This document shows, piece by piece, positions 8,185 through 15,885 of a stretch of DNA of 64,000 nt. Position numbers and translations under genes: made by a program. This DNA is from an uncultured Lachnobacterium sp. (GTDB lineage Bacteria; Bacillota; Clostridia; Lachnospirales; Lachnospiraceae). The DNA lies in NCBI GenBank assembly GCA_900546625.1, contig URDU01000005.1:49290-113289 (forward strand), in the 5' to 3' direction. Each line of letters starts with the position of its first letter. Positions within the stretch are counted from its first letter, which is position 1. The notes beneath the pieces were generated by a model, which did not search any database, was not told where the DNA came from, and was given only the letters and a program-made list of their open reading frames with translations.

Positions 8185-8910
8185 TCACAATTCTCCCTTA
8201 TATGAAATGAATGCATCCTTCACATTCTTATATCTCGCCTTAGGTATGAGCAATTCCTGATTATTACATAACAGTACTTTATAGTATTTAACACTCCTAA
8301 TATATTTCAAATTAGCCAAATAGCTTTGATGGATTCTAATAAAATGGAAGTCTTTTAGTTCATTTTCCAGCTCATTTAATGTGCCATATAAATTGTAGAT
8401 TTTGATTTTATCCTCCATGATATAGAATTGCAGTTTATGTAATTTGCTTTCAATATATAGTATATTGTCTATATTAATCTCCTTTTCTCCTTCATTGAAC
8501 TTAAATTTTTTCTTTTTTACTACAAAATTCATCTTATGAAGAATGGCGTCCATGCATTCGCTTATGGAAGCCTCCAGATTAGTATTATTTTTCAACAGAT
8601 ATCTTATGGCATCGACCTTGTAGCCCTCCAATGAATAATTTATATAAGCTGTCACAAATACTATATATATTTCAGAACTATATTCTCTGATTTTTTGTGC
8701 CGTAACAATTCCATCAACATCATCCATATTAATATCCAAAAAAATGATGTTGTATTGTTTAATTTCAATTCCTAAATCAATTATTTCCTTGCCTGATGAA
8801 AATGTATCTATTTCATAAGAAATCTCTTTTTCGTTTAAATAGGCTGCAACATATTTATTTATATTATCTCTAAATACTTTTTCATCATCACATATAGCTA
8901 TTTTTAACAT
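8185..8910 (-). CDS. AgrA-like LytTR response regulator
   Basis: 241 residues. Receiver domain (about 1-120) with acidic pair Asp8-Asp9, phospho-acceptor Asp59 in FLDIN, Thr87 in FVTAY and Lys107. The LytTR DNA-binding domain follows (about 135-238), with the typical phrases NILYIES near its start and FIRIHQSYLANLKYI in its middle. RBS GGAG sits 5 bp before the ATG. The regulator is encoded first, then the kinase, the reverse of the staphylococcal order but common in clostridia. The 20-bp repeats at 6821-6860 are its likely target. The region upstream (8911-8983) is AT-rich; I could not pick a convincing promoter. Confidence 0.92.
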   Translation of the reverse strand: MLKIAICDDEKVFRDNINKYVAAYLNEKEISYEIDTFSSGKEIIDLGIEIKQYNIIFLDINMDDVDGIVTAQKIREYSSEIYIVFVTAYINYSLEGYKVDAIRYLLKNNTNLEASISECMDAILHKMNFVVKKKKFKFNEGEKEINIDNILYIESKLHKLQFYIMEDKIKIYNLYGTLNELENELKDFHFIRIHQSYLANLKYIRSVKYYKVLLCNNQELLIPKARYKNVKDAFISYKGEL

Positions 8911-8983
8911 TTTTTCTCCATTACTATCTGTTGTATTTCAGTTATTATTTCAACAAATCTTTAAATAATCTGTATATTTTTTT

Positions 8984-9023
8984 ACGAAAAAATCCGCAAT
9001 ACTATAATTTAGTATAGCGGATT
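8984..9023 (-). terminator. intrinsic terminator after trhP
   Basis: On the minus strand a hairpin (arms 9010-9023 and 8991-9004, GCGGATT-type, one mismatch, 5-nt loop) is followed by a run of T. It closes the ireB-to-trhP operon and marks the right border of the AT-rich agr block. Confidence 0.8.
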
Positions 9024-9044
9024 CATTCCTAAAAAACAATTATT

Positions 9045-10298
9045 TTAATCTAAAGCGATAGCCTCATTCTCCTGACGTCTTAAAATATCAAACTCATCAG
9101 GTGTCTCTGACAGCTTTACATAGAATATCTGCTGTGGATGCGGGCAGGATTCCATCTCATTGCCGTCCTCATCAACGAGCGCAAGCACTGTTGCAAGCAC
9201 ATTGTCACCGTTTGGCTTCATGATTTCAATCTGCTCGCCAACTGAGAACTTGTTTCTCTGCTCCATGCGGTAGAGGCCTTTTTCATTTGGAGCACCTACG
9301 ATACCAAGGTATGTGTAGCCCTTCTCATAAGTATTGTTATCGTATATCTGAGTCTCCTCCGAAGGCTTTCCGTAGAAAAAGCCAGTGGTAAACTGTCTGT
9401 AGGTACAGCTCTTTATCTGCTCTAAGTACCATGGCATATTTGCCTCGTATTTCTCAGGTGACTCAAGATAATCATCTATCGCCTTGCGGTAGGTTCTTGC
9501 TACTGTTGCCACATAGAGAGCGGTCTTCATACGTCCCTCTATCTTGTAGCTGTCTATTCCTGCATCAATCAGATCCGGGATATGCTCTATCATGCACAGA
9601 TCCTTTGAGTTGAAGATATATGTGCCACGCTCATTCTCGTATACCGGCAGATACTCACCCGGGCGCTTTTCCTCCACAACAGAGTATTTCCAGCGGCACG
9701 GATGTGTGCACGCGCCTTTATTCGCATCACGGCCTGTGAAATAGTTGGAAAGCAGGCATCGGCCGGAATATGAGATACACATTGCTCCGTGCACGAAGGT
9801 CTCTATCTCCATCCTGTCATCTATGTGCCCTCTTATCTCCTTTATCTCCTTAAGCGAAAGCTCTCTGGCTGTCACCACGCGGCTGGCTCCGAGATTCCAC
9901 CAGAACTGATATGTGCCGTAGTTCGTGTTGTTGGCCTGTGTGCTGACATGTCTTTCTATCTCCGGGCAGACCTCCTTTGCAATCATGAAAACTGCCGGAT
10001 CTGCAATGATCAATGCATCAGGTCTGTCCGGCTTCATATTGTGAAGCTCTGTAAAATATTCACGCACTCCGTCAAGGTCATAGTTGTGAGCCAAAATATT
10101 GGCAGTAACATACACTCTCACACCGTGAACATGCGCAAAGGCCACGCCCTCTGCCATCTCCTCCATCGAGAAATTCTTAGCCTTGGCCCTTAGTCCAAAT
10201 GCCTCTCCACCGATGTAAACTGCATCAGCTCCATATATAACTGCTATCTTAAGTACCTCCAGGCTGCTCGCCGGACAAAGTAATTCTATTTTTCTCAT
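9045..10298 (-). CDS. peptidase U32 family protein, probable tRNA hydroxylation protein TrhP
   Basis: 417 residues from the ATG at 10298, which has GGGAG 5-6 bp upstream; an ATG four codons earlier overlaps that RBS. Features of family U32 are clear: ELLCPASS at the start, GADAVYIGGE, the cysteine signature FVHGAMCISYSGRCLLS with GACTHPCRW, and SYKIEGRMK. U32 proteins paired with a TrmR methyltransferase (Bacillus yrrM-yrrN-yrrO) carry out prephenate-dependent 5-hydroxylation of U34 in tRNA. Here the methyltransferase gene is directly upstream (27-bp gap) and the wider gene order matches Bacillus, so TrhP is the best reading. The old name protease or collagenase is misleading. Confidence 0.82.
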   Translation of the reverse strand: MRKIELLCPASSLEVLKIAVIYGADAVYIGGEAFGLRAKAKNFSMEEMAEGVAFAHVHGVRVYVTANILAHNYDLDGVREYFTELHNMKPDRPDALIIADPAVFMIAKEVCPEIERHVSTQANNTNYGTYQFWWNLGASRVVTARELSLKEIKEIRGHIDDRMEIETFVHGAMCISYSGRCLLSNYFTGRDANKGACTHPCRWKYSVVEEKRPGEYLPVYENERGTYIFNSKDLCMIEHIPDLIDAGIDSYKIEGRMKTALYVATVARTYRKAIDDYLESPEKYEANMPWYLEQIKSCTYRQFTTGFFYGKPSEETQIYDNNTYEKGYTYLGIVGAPNEKGLYRMEQRNKFSVGEQIEIMKPNGDNVLATVLALVDEDGNEMESCPHPQQIFYVKLSETPDEFDILRRQENEAIALD

Positions 10299-10325
10299 TT
10301 TTTCTCCCATACAGTTTTGTATTCA

Positions 10326-10967
10326 TCAAATCTTTGTTGACACCGTAATTCCATCGCCTATAGGCATCACTGCCGTCACCAGCTCATCGGAGTGTGTAAG
10401 CTCGTAGAGATACTCCCTCATACGCTTGTAGATGGTACGGTTTCTGCGCTCAACGATATAGTGCGATTCTATGATATCGCCATCCTGCAGCACATTGTCG
10501 GACACCAGCACCCCGCCTGTCTTTAAAAGGCGAAGCACCTGCGGCATAAAGTTGATATACTGTCCCTTTGCCGCGTCCATAAATATCATGTCAAACTGTC
10601 CTTCAAGCTGTGGAAGTATCTCCGTTGCATCGCCCTCTAAGAGTGTAATCTGCTCCTGCTTCCCGGCTCTTTCAAAGTTAGCCTTTGCGATAGGTATTCT
10701 TTTTTCGTAATTTTCAATCGTCACTATCTGACAACCCTTCGGTGCATACTCTGCCATCAAAACGGCAGAAAAACCAACCGCTGTTCCCACCTCGAGAATA
10801 CGCATTGGTTTTTGCATTGCAAGAAGCAGCTTTAAAAAGCTCTGCATCTCTTTTCTGATAATCGGAACGAAGTCTCTTAAGGCTTCCTTCTCTATCTCAT
10901 CTAATACAGGCGTGTTGCCTCTGTCCAAGGAATTGATATATGTGACAAGTCTCTCATCAACTATCAT
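10326..10967 (-). CDS. trmR: tRNA 5-hydroxyuridine methyltransferase (TrmR-like O-methyltransferase)
   Basis: 213 residues if started at the ATG at 10967, matching the length of Bacillus TrmR; the longer frame to 11060 would run into the mltG-like gene and its extra 31 residues look non-coding. AGGAA lies 8 bp upstream. It is a class I SAM-dependent O-methyltransferase of the family 3 type: motif I ILEVGTAVGFSA, acidic IEN loop, FDMIFMDAAKG with the catalytic/metal aspartate, and VLVSDNVL. TrmR converts ho5U34 to mo5U34 in tRNA wobble positions. Placed between mltG-like and trhP as in Bacillus. Confidence 0.82.
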   Translation of the reverse strand: MIVDERLVTYINSLDRGNTPVLDEIEKEALRDFVPIIRKEMQSFLKLLLAMQKPMRILEVGTAVGFSAVLMAEYAPKGCQIVTIENYEKRIPIAKANFERAGKQEQITLLEGDATEILPQLEGQFDMIFMDAAKGQYINFMPQVLRLLKTGGVLVSDNVLQDGDIIESHYIVERRNRTIYKRMREYLYELTHSDELVTAVMPIGDGITVSTKI

Positions 10968-11016
10968 TCTTGTATTTCCTAATCTGATTATTGACACAAA
11001 TGCGCTTAACGGATAA

Positions 11017-11427
11017 TTACTGTGTATCCGAAGGCTCCACAGTCTGTGTCTCATTTTCATCGCTCTTGTCGGAGGACATGATTACCATCATATCCTTTGC
11101 CGTCATTGAAGTGTTGAGTGTGTATATCCCTGGCTTTATATGTCCTGAGTAAGCAGACAGCTTAAGCTGGAGATAAAATAAATTGTGATCCCTTACAAGG
11201 CCCTTGTCCTCTAAAAGCTGTCCAAGCTCCTCTGCGGAGATGCCCTTTTCCACCTGAACGAGTACATCCTGACCATCGCCATTTGTCATGGCAGGCTCAG
11301 TAAAAACTCTGTAGCCAAAATCATAGCAGATGCTGCAGATTTTTATGCCCGCAAACAGCACTAAAAGAGCAATCATTATTGAAAAAGCAACCCTTATAAA
11401 ACCAAATAAAGCCTTGTTAAAATCCAT
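11017..11427 (-). CDS. short MltG (YceG)-like membrane protein lacking the catalytic domain
   Basis: 136 residues with one membrane segment (about 10-32) and an outside domain (about 55-115) that matches the N-terminal LysM-like part of endolytic transglycosylase MltG: VQVEKGISAEELGQLLEDKGL and KPGIYTLNTSM. Full MltG is about 340-380 residues and has a catalytic glutamate in its C-terminal half; here the protein stops after a short acidic tail and that half is absent. No later frame carries it. The position between rnj and trmR equals that of yrrL (mltG) in Bacillus, so it is a positional orthologue that has lost, or never had, the lytic domain. Confidence 0.75.
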   Translation of the reverse strand: MDFNKALFGFIRVAFSIMIALLVLFAGIKICSICYDFGYRVFTEPAMTNGDGQDVLVQVEKGISAEELGQLLEDKGLVRDHNLFYLQLKLSAYSGHIKPGIYTLNTSMTAKDMMVIMSSDKSDENETQTVEPSDTQ

Positions 11428-11436
11428 AAGCTGTTC

Positions 11437-13110
11437 CTACACTTCCATAATTATAGGTATAATCATCGGTCTTCTCTTTGTTTCCTTCCAAACAAAGTCT
11501 CCCAATGCATCCTTTACCTCTGTCTTTATCTTGCCCCAGTCTGTCACATTGTTGTCTGTCAGACGCTCCATTGTGTCATCCAGCACGCATTTTGCCTCAT
11601 CCATCAGGCTCTCAGAATTGCGCACATATACAAATCCTCTCGATACAATATCAGGGCCTGCAAGCAGCTGTCCTGAGCCTGCCTCAAGTGTCATCACAAC
11701 GATGATGATTCCATCCTCAGCCAGACGCTGTCTGTCACGGAGCACGATATTTCCTACATCTCCTACACCGAGTCCATCGACCATGACATTGCCCACATGC
11801 ACTCTGCCTGTCACCTTGGCACCGTCCTCATTGATTTCAAGCACATCTCCTGATGAAAGGATCTTGATGTGGTCTGTATCATATCCGAGCTGCTCGGCTA
11901 TTTTGGCCTGTGCCACAAGATGCTTGTACTCTCCATGAACAGGGATTGCGTACTTTGGATTGACAAGAGAATAAATAAGCTTTATATCCTCCTGGCAGGC
12001 ATGACCGGAAACATGGACATCCTGGAATATAACGTCTGCACCCTTCATCATGAGCTCATTGATGATACCTGTAACCGACTTCTCATTTCCCGGTATAGGG
12101 TTTGAGCTGAATACGATGGTATCGTTTGGCTTTATGGATACCTTTCTGTGGGTACCGTTTGCCATACGTGAAAGAGCTGCCATTGACTCTCCCTGGCTTC
12201 CTGTCGTGATGATGACAGTCTGCTCATCAGGATAGCTTCTAAGCTGTTCTACATCTATAAGAATATTGTCAGGCAGCGACAGATAACCAAGCTCTGAGGC
12301 TATCGAAATGATATTTACCATGCTTCGTCCCTCGATGGCTACCTTTCTGCCATACTTCTCCGCACAATTGATAATCTGCTGCACACGGTCTACATTTGAT
12401 GCAAATGTAGCAATAATAATTCTGTTTTTCCTGTGATCCTCAAAGATGCCGTCCAATACCTTTCCGACAGACTTCTCAGACTGTGTGAAGCCCGGTCTTT
12501 CTGCATTGGTACTGTCGCACATGAGTGCGAGCACGCCCTTCTTTCCAATCTCACCAAACCTTGCAAGGTCGATTGCATCTCCAAATACAGGTGTATAGTC
12601 CACCTTGAAATCGCCTGTATGAACAACTATACCTGCCGGTGAATATATAGCAAGCGCTGCTGCATCCTGGATACTGTGGTTAGTCTTTATAAACTCAACC
12701 CTGAAGCAGCCAAGGTTGATGTGCTGTCCGTATTTTACGACTTTTCTCTTGACAGTCTTAAGCATACCATGCTCTTCAAGCTTTCTGTCAATAATTCCGA
12801 CGGTAAGCTTTGTAGCGTATATCGGTACATTTATCTCCTTAAGTACATAAGGAATAGCACCGATATGATCCTCATGTCCATGAGTGATAAAAAATCCCTT
12901 GACCTTATCGATGTTCTCCTTAAGATATGTGATATCAGGGATAACCAAATCTATTCCCAGCATATCGTCCTCAGGGAATGACAATCCGCAATCTACCACA
13001 ATAATACTGTCCTCATACTCAAAGGCAGTAATATTCATTCCAATCTGCTCTAATCCTCCAAGTGGAATGATCTTAAGCTTACCTGTATTCTGTTTTTCTG
13101 TTTTCTTCAA
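11437..13110 (-). CDS. rnj: ribonuclease J
   Basis: 557 residues, normal for RNase J. It starts with TTG at 13110, 7 bp from a GGAGG. Metallo-beta-lactamase core with PLGGLEQIGMN at the start and the zinc motif THGHEDH (76-82); beta-CASP domain with TTGSQGE and the HVSGH motif; C-terminal domain to residue 557. RNase J is the 5'-3' exo- and endonuclease for mRNA decay and rRNA maturation in Firmicutes. The start lies 39 bp after the DUF1292 gene stop. Whether this is J1 or J2 cannot be told from the window. Confidence 0.93.
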   Translation of the reverse strand: MKKTEKQNTGKLKIIPLGGLEQIGMNITAFEYEDSIIVVDCGLSFPEDDMLGIDLVIPDITYLKENIDKVKGFFITHGHEDHIGAIPYVLKEINVPIYATKLTVGIIDRKLEEHGMLKTVKRKVVKYGQHINLGCFRVEFIKTNHSIQDAAALAIYSPAGIVVHTGDFKVDYTPVFGDAIDLARFGEIGKKGVLALMCDSTNAERPGFTQSEKSVGKVLDGIFEDHRKNRIIIATFASNVDRVQQIINCAEKYGRKVAIEGRSMVNIISIASELGYLSLPDNILIDVEQLRSYPDEQTVIITTGSQGESMAALSRMANGTHRKVSIKPNDTIVFSSNPIPGNEKSVTGIINELMMKGADVIFQDVHVSGHACQEDIKLIYSLVNPKYAIPVHGEYKHLVAQAKIAEQLGYDTDHIKILSSGDVLEINEDGAKVTGRVHVGNVMVDGLGVGDVGNIVLRDRQRLAEDGIIIVVMTLEAGSGQLLAGPDIVSRGFVYVRNSESLMDEAKCVLDDTMERLTDNNVTDWGKIKTEVKDALGDFVWKETKRRPMIIPIIMEV

Positions 13111-13149
13111 AATATTACCTCCAAATTTATTTCACGTACAACTGCAATC

Positions 13150-13413
13150 CTAATATTCAAGTGCAGTGTCATCATCCGTAAGCTCAGAAAATACCTTAGC
13201 AATAGCCGAAAACTCAACATCGTCTTCAACCATCTGATAAAGCACCTCTTCATCCTTTGTGCTTACTTCTTTTAAAATATATGCTTCACAGTCTCCGCTT
13301 TCTTCTCCTTCGGAAACTAAAAGATATCGTGTTCCATTAAGTGTTGTCTCTTCTTCAACCGCAAACTCGACAACATCATTGGTCTGCGGATCAGTAAATT
13401 TAATTTTCTGCAT
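13150..13413 (-). CDS. DUF1292 protein (YrzB-like)
   Basis: 87 residues, acidic, with the DUF1292 pattern: an early TDPQTNDVVEFAVEEE beta segment, RYLLVSEGE, and DCEAYILKEV followed by a C-terminal helix ending near EVFSELTDDD. Function unknown; in Bacillus it lies in the same ireB-ruvX-yrzB order. Starts 5 bp after the ruvX stop, so it is translationally linked. Confidence 0.85.
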   Translation of the reverse strand: MQKIKFTDPQTNDVVEFAVEEETTLNGTRYLLVSEGEESGDCEAYILKEVSTKDEEVLYQMVEDDVEFSAIAKVFSELTDDDTALEY

Positions 13414-13418
13414 AAAAA

Positions 13419-13850
13419 CTAAGACCGACTATTTGACAGATAATCCAAATATCCCTGCAAAATAAAAATCGCTGCTATCTCATCAACAAACTCCTTGCGA
13501 TTCTCCCTGCGTATGCCGGTTTCCATCATAGAACGGTCGGCTGCGACTGTAGTAAGACGCTCATCCCAGTATATGACCTCAAGACCTGTGCGCCTTGCAA
13601 GCATATCACCGAACTCCTTCGTCTTCTCGCAGCGTTCTCCTTCCGTGTTATTCATGTTTTTAGGATAGCCGAGCACAATCCTGTCCACCTTGTACTCTGC
13701 TATAATCTCCTCAATACGTGCCAAAGTCTGTCTGAGCTTGGATGGCGACTTCCTGCGCACTATCTCAACGCCCTGTGCTGTGATTAAGAGCTCATCGCTC
13801 ACCGCTACTCCGACTGTCTTTGAACCAAAATCAAGACCTAATATCCTCAT
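13419..13850 (-). CDS. ruvX: RuvX/YqgF Holliday junction resolvase-like nuclease
   Basis: 143 residues from the ATG at 13850, one base from the ireB stop codon; the frame extends further upstream but those residues overlap ireB and are not family-like. Conserved features: [20 protein letters not shown] with the first catalytic Asp, [14 protein letters not shown], and YWDERLTTV plus a late DEIAA with the last acidic residues. RuvX-family nucleases act on RNA (pre-16S rRNA 5' processing in E. coli) and resemble Holliday resolvases. Confidence 0.93.
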   Translation of the reverse strand: MRILGLDFGSKTVGVAVSDELLITAQGVEIVRRKSPSKLRQTLARIEEIIAEYKVDRIVLGYPKNMNNTEGERCEKTKEFGDMLARRTGLEVIYWDERLTTVAADRSMMETGIRRENRKEFVDEIAAIFILQGYLDYLSNSRS

Positions 13851-13851
13851 A

Positions 13852-14118
13852 TTAATCCCATGCGCTGTTCTCAATGTATGTCTTGAGAACCTCCTCCACA
13901 AGCTCGTCTCTCTCAACCTTCATGATGAGACTTCTCGCGTTATTGTGGCTTGTGATATATGTTGGATCTCCGGACATAATATATCCAACAATCTGATTAA
14001 CAGGATTGTAGCCTTTTTCCTTTAATGCCTTGTACACAATCTCGAGTACATCGCTTACCTGAAGCTCAGGCTCCTTTTGAACTGTAAAAAATTGTGTGTT
14101 GTTAATATTTTTTTCCAT
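13852..14118 (-). CDS. IreB family regulatory protein (DUF965)
   Basis: 88 residues, the full length of the IreB family. Typical phrases: TQFFTVQKE at the N-terminus, [35 protein letters not shown] in the middle (cited here as the family hallmark) and RDELVEEVL near the end. In enterococci IreB is phosphorylated by the IreK Ser/Thr kinase and affects cephalosporin resistance. First gene of the ireB-ruvX-DUF1292-rnj-mltG-trmR-trhP run; AAGGG precedes the ATG. Confidence 0.9.
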   Translation of the reverse strand: MEKNINNTQFFTVQKEPELQVSDVLEIVYKALKEKGYNPVNQIVGYIMSGDPTYITSHNNARSLIMKVERDELVEEVLKTYIENSAWD

Positions 14119-14142
14119 ACGTTTCGCCCTTCTTGTAATATT

Positions 14143-14171
14143 ATTTTATTATAAATGTAATAAAATTACAA
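14143..14171 (-). promoter_or_regulatory. candidate promoter for the ireB operon
   Basis: Minus strand: TTGTAA (14166-14171), 17-bp spacer, TAAAAT (14143-14148), about 25 bp before the ireB ATG. The gap is very AT-rich, so chance matches are likely; no terminator separates mtaB from it, so mtaB may also feed the operon. Confidence 0.4.
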
Positions 14172-14178
14172 CCTTTTA

Positions 14179-15483
14179 TTATTCGAAGAGTAATATTTCG
14201 TCCGTAAGCATACCCGATACACGGCCTGAAACTATCTGATTTTCAAGGTTTTCGTCAGTTTCCTTAGCGACCTTGACATATTCCTTAGTATATCCGACAA
14301 AATATTCTTTATCACCGATTACGGCCTTTTCCTCAAAAAGAACCTCCTCATTCTTTCCAATATAGAATTTCCTGAACTCCTCAGACATGGCATGACCGAG
14401 TGCTATGAGCTTTTCGCTTCGTGCCGCCTTAATCTGCTCATCTATCTGGTCAGGCATCACTGCGGCGCGGGTGCCTTTTCGCTTTGAGTACTTAAAGATA
14501 TGCATCTCATAAAAATGTATACGCTCAAGATATGCCTTAGTCTGAGCAAATTCTTCCTCTGTCTCACCAGGAAATCCCACGATCACATCGGTTGTGATGG
14601 CCGGATGAACAAAATATTTACGCAAAAGCTCACAGCCTCTCTCGTACTCTTTAGTGGTATATTTTCTGTTCATCCTCTTAAGTGTTGCATCGCAGCCGCT
14701 CTGGAGCGACAGATGGAAATGAGGACAGATTTTATCAAGCTTTGAAAGCTCGCTCGCAAAGTGCTCTGTCACAATCTTTGGCTCGAGTGACCCAAGCCTG
14801 ATGCGCTCTATGCCCTTTACTGCGTTCACTGCCTGTATCAGCTCAAGAAGGCCTGTAGCTTCCTCAAAATCCACACCGTATGAGCTTAGATGGATGCCTG
14901 TCAGCACAACCTCCTTGAAGCCGTTTGCCGCGAGTCTTTCAACCTCTGCTATCACATTTTCAAACCTACGGCTTCTGACACGTCCTCTGGCATACGGAAT
15001 GATACAATAGCTGCAAAACTGATTGCAGCCGTCCTGCACCTTGATGAAGGCTCTCGTATGCTCCTTTGTCTGGTCTATAAAGAGCTCCTCAAAATCATGC
15101 TTTCCATCATTTATATCGTCCACAGTATCGCTTACACTGTCCAAAGAGTATTCCTCAAGCAGCCTTACAAGGTCATGCTTTCTGTCATTTCCGATGACTA
15201 TGTCCACCGATAAGTCGTTTAATACTTCTTTTTCACTTGTCTGCACATAGCAGCCGGCTGCCACAACTATTGAGTCCGGATTGTTTTTCTTTGCCTTGTG
15301 AAGCATCTGTCTGGATTTTCTGTCAGCCATGTTGGTGACTGAGCAGGTATTTATGACATACACATCAGCTTTTTGTGTGAACGGAACTATCTCATAGCCC
15401 GCCTCCTCAAGCAGATGCTGCATGGCCTCTGTCTCATATGCATTTACTTTACATCCTAAATTATGTAAGGCTGCTTTTTTCAT
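14179..15483 (-). CDS. mtaB: tRNA (t6A37) methylthiotransferase MtaB
   Basis: 434 residues. N-terminal domain with the auxiliary cluster cysteines Cys11 (LGCKVN), Cys47 (NTCSVT) and Cys78 (AAGCYV); radical SAM triad Cys153-x3-Cys157-x2-Cys160 in DGCNQFCSYC followed by IIPYARGRVRSR; C-terminal TRAM domain. The opening LGCKVN and the sequence around the radical SAM site fit MtaB (Bacillus YqeV), which makes ms2t6A37 in tRNAs reading ANN codons, rather than MiaB. It is divergent from the HPr-like gene. Confidence 0.93.
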   Translation of the reverse strand: MKKAALHNLGCKVNAYETEAMQHLLEEAGYEIVPFTQKADVYVINTCSVTNMADRKSRQMLHKAKKNNPDSIVVAAGCYVQTSEKEVLNDLSVDIVIGNDRKHDLVRLLEEYSLDSVSDTVDDINDGKHDFEELFIDQTKEHTRAFIKVQDGCNQFCSYCIIPYARGRVRSRRFENVIAEVERLAANGFKEVVLTGIHLSSYGVDFEEATGLLELIQAVNAVKGIERIRLGSLEPKIVTEHFASELSKLDKICPHFHLSLQSGCDATLKRMNRKYTTKEYERGCELLRKYFVHPAITTDVIVGFPGETEEEFAQTKAYLERIHFYEMHIFKYSKRKGTRAAVMPDQIDEQIKAARSEKLIALGHAMSEEFRKFYIGKNEEVLFEEKAVIGDKEYFVGYTKEYVKVAKETDENLENQIVSGRVSGMLTDEILLFE

Positions 15484-15506
15484 TTTATTTTTTTACTCCT
15501 ATTTAA

Positions 15507-15535
15507 TTGACTTTTCCTTAAAAAACTATTACTAT
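15507..15535 (+). promoter_or_regulatory. promoter of the HPr-like gene
   Basis: TTGACT (15507-15512), 17-bp spacer, TACTAT (15530-15535), then an AAGGAGG RBS 10 bp before the ATG at 15571. The only plus-strand protein gene I support in the window. Confidence 0.6.
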
Positions 15536-15570
15536 CTATATGACAGTAGTTATTTAAGGAGGTTTTCAAT

Positions 15571-15813
15571 ATGAAAACAGTACAGATTTCATTAAATTCC
15601 ATTGGGAAAGTAAAATCATTCGTTAACGCTATTACTCAGTTTGATTTCGATTTTGATTTAATATCGGGCAGATATGTCATTGATGCTAAATCAATTATGG
15701 GTATCTTCAGCTTAGACCTTTCTAAGCCAATAGAGCTCGCTATACATACAGAAACCGGACTTGACGAGATTATGGAAGTATTAAAGCCATATATCATCGA
15801 CGAAGCCAAGTAA
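15571..15813 (+). CDS. HPr-like protein without the active-site histidine (Crh-like)
   Basis: 80 residues with an HPr-type pattern of strands and helices. The regulatory region is kept: DAKSIMGIFSLDL with Ser41 matching Ser46 of HPr. The catalytic region is not: the GIHARPA loop of HPr is replaced by SIGKVKSF, so there is no His15 for phosphotransfer. Bacillus Crh shows the same combination (no His, Ser46 kept) and acts only as a CcpA cofactor after HprK phosphorylation; a similar role here is inference. The gene stands alone between a promoter and a terminator, divergent from mtaB. No other PTS gene is in the window. Confidence 0.7.
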   Translation: MKTVQISLNSIGKVKSFVNAITQFDFDFDLISGRYVIDAKSIMGIFSLDLSKPIELAIHTETGLDEIMEVLKPYIIDEAK

Positions 15814-15838
15814 TACAGACACAATGATTTGATTAATT

Positions 15839-15866
15839 AGGACCTGAAGCTCAGGTCCTTTTTATT
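15839..15866 (+). terminator. intrinsic terminator of the HPr-like gene
   Basis: Perfect 9-bp arms AGGACCTGA / TCAGGTCCT (15839-15847 and 15851-15859) with a 3-nt loop, followed by TTTTATTT. It also lies just past the 3' end of thiI and may serve both directions partly. Confidence 0.85.
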
Positions 15867-15885
15867 TGCTTTAAGGTGGCACTGA

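Noticed and set aside
10968..11060. N-terminal extension of the TrmR frame
   Set aside because: It overlaps the mltG-like gene, does not resemble the family, and the ATG at 10967 has an RBS and gives the usual length.
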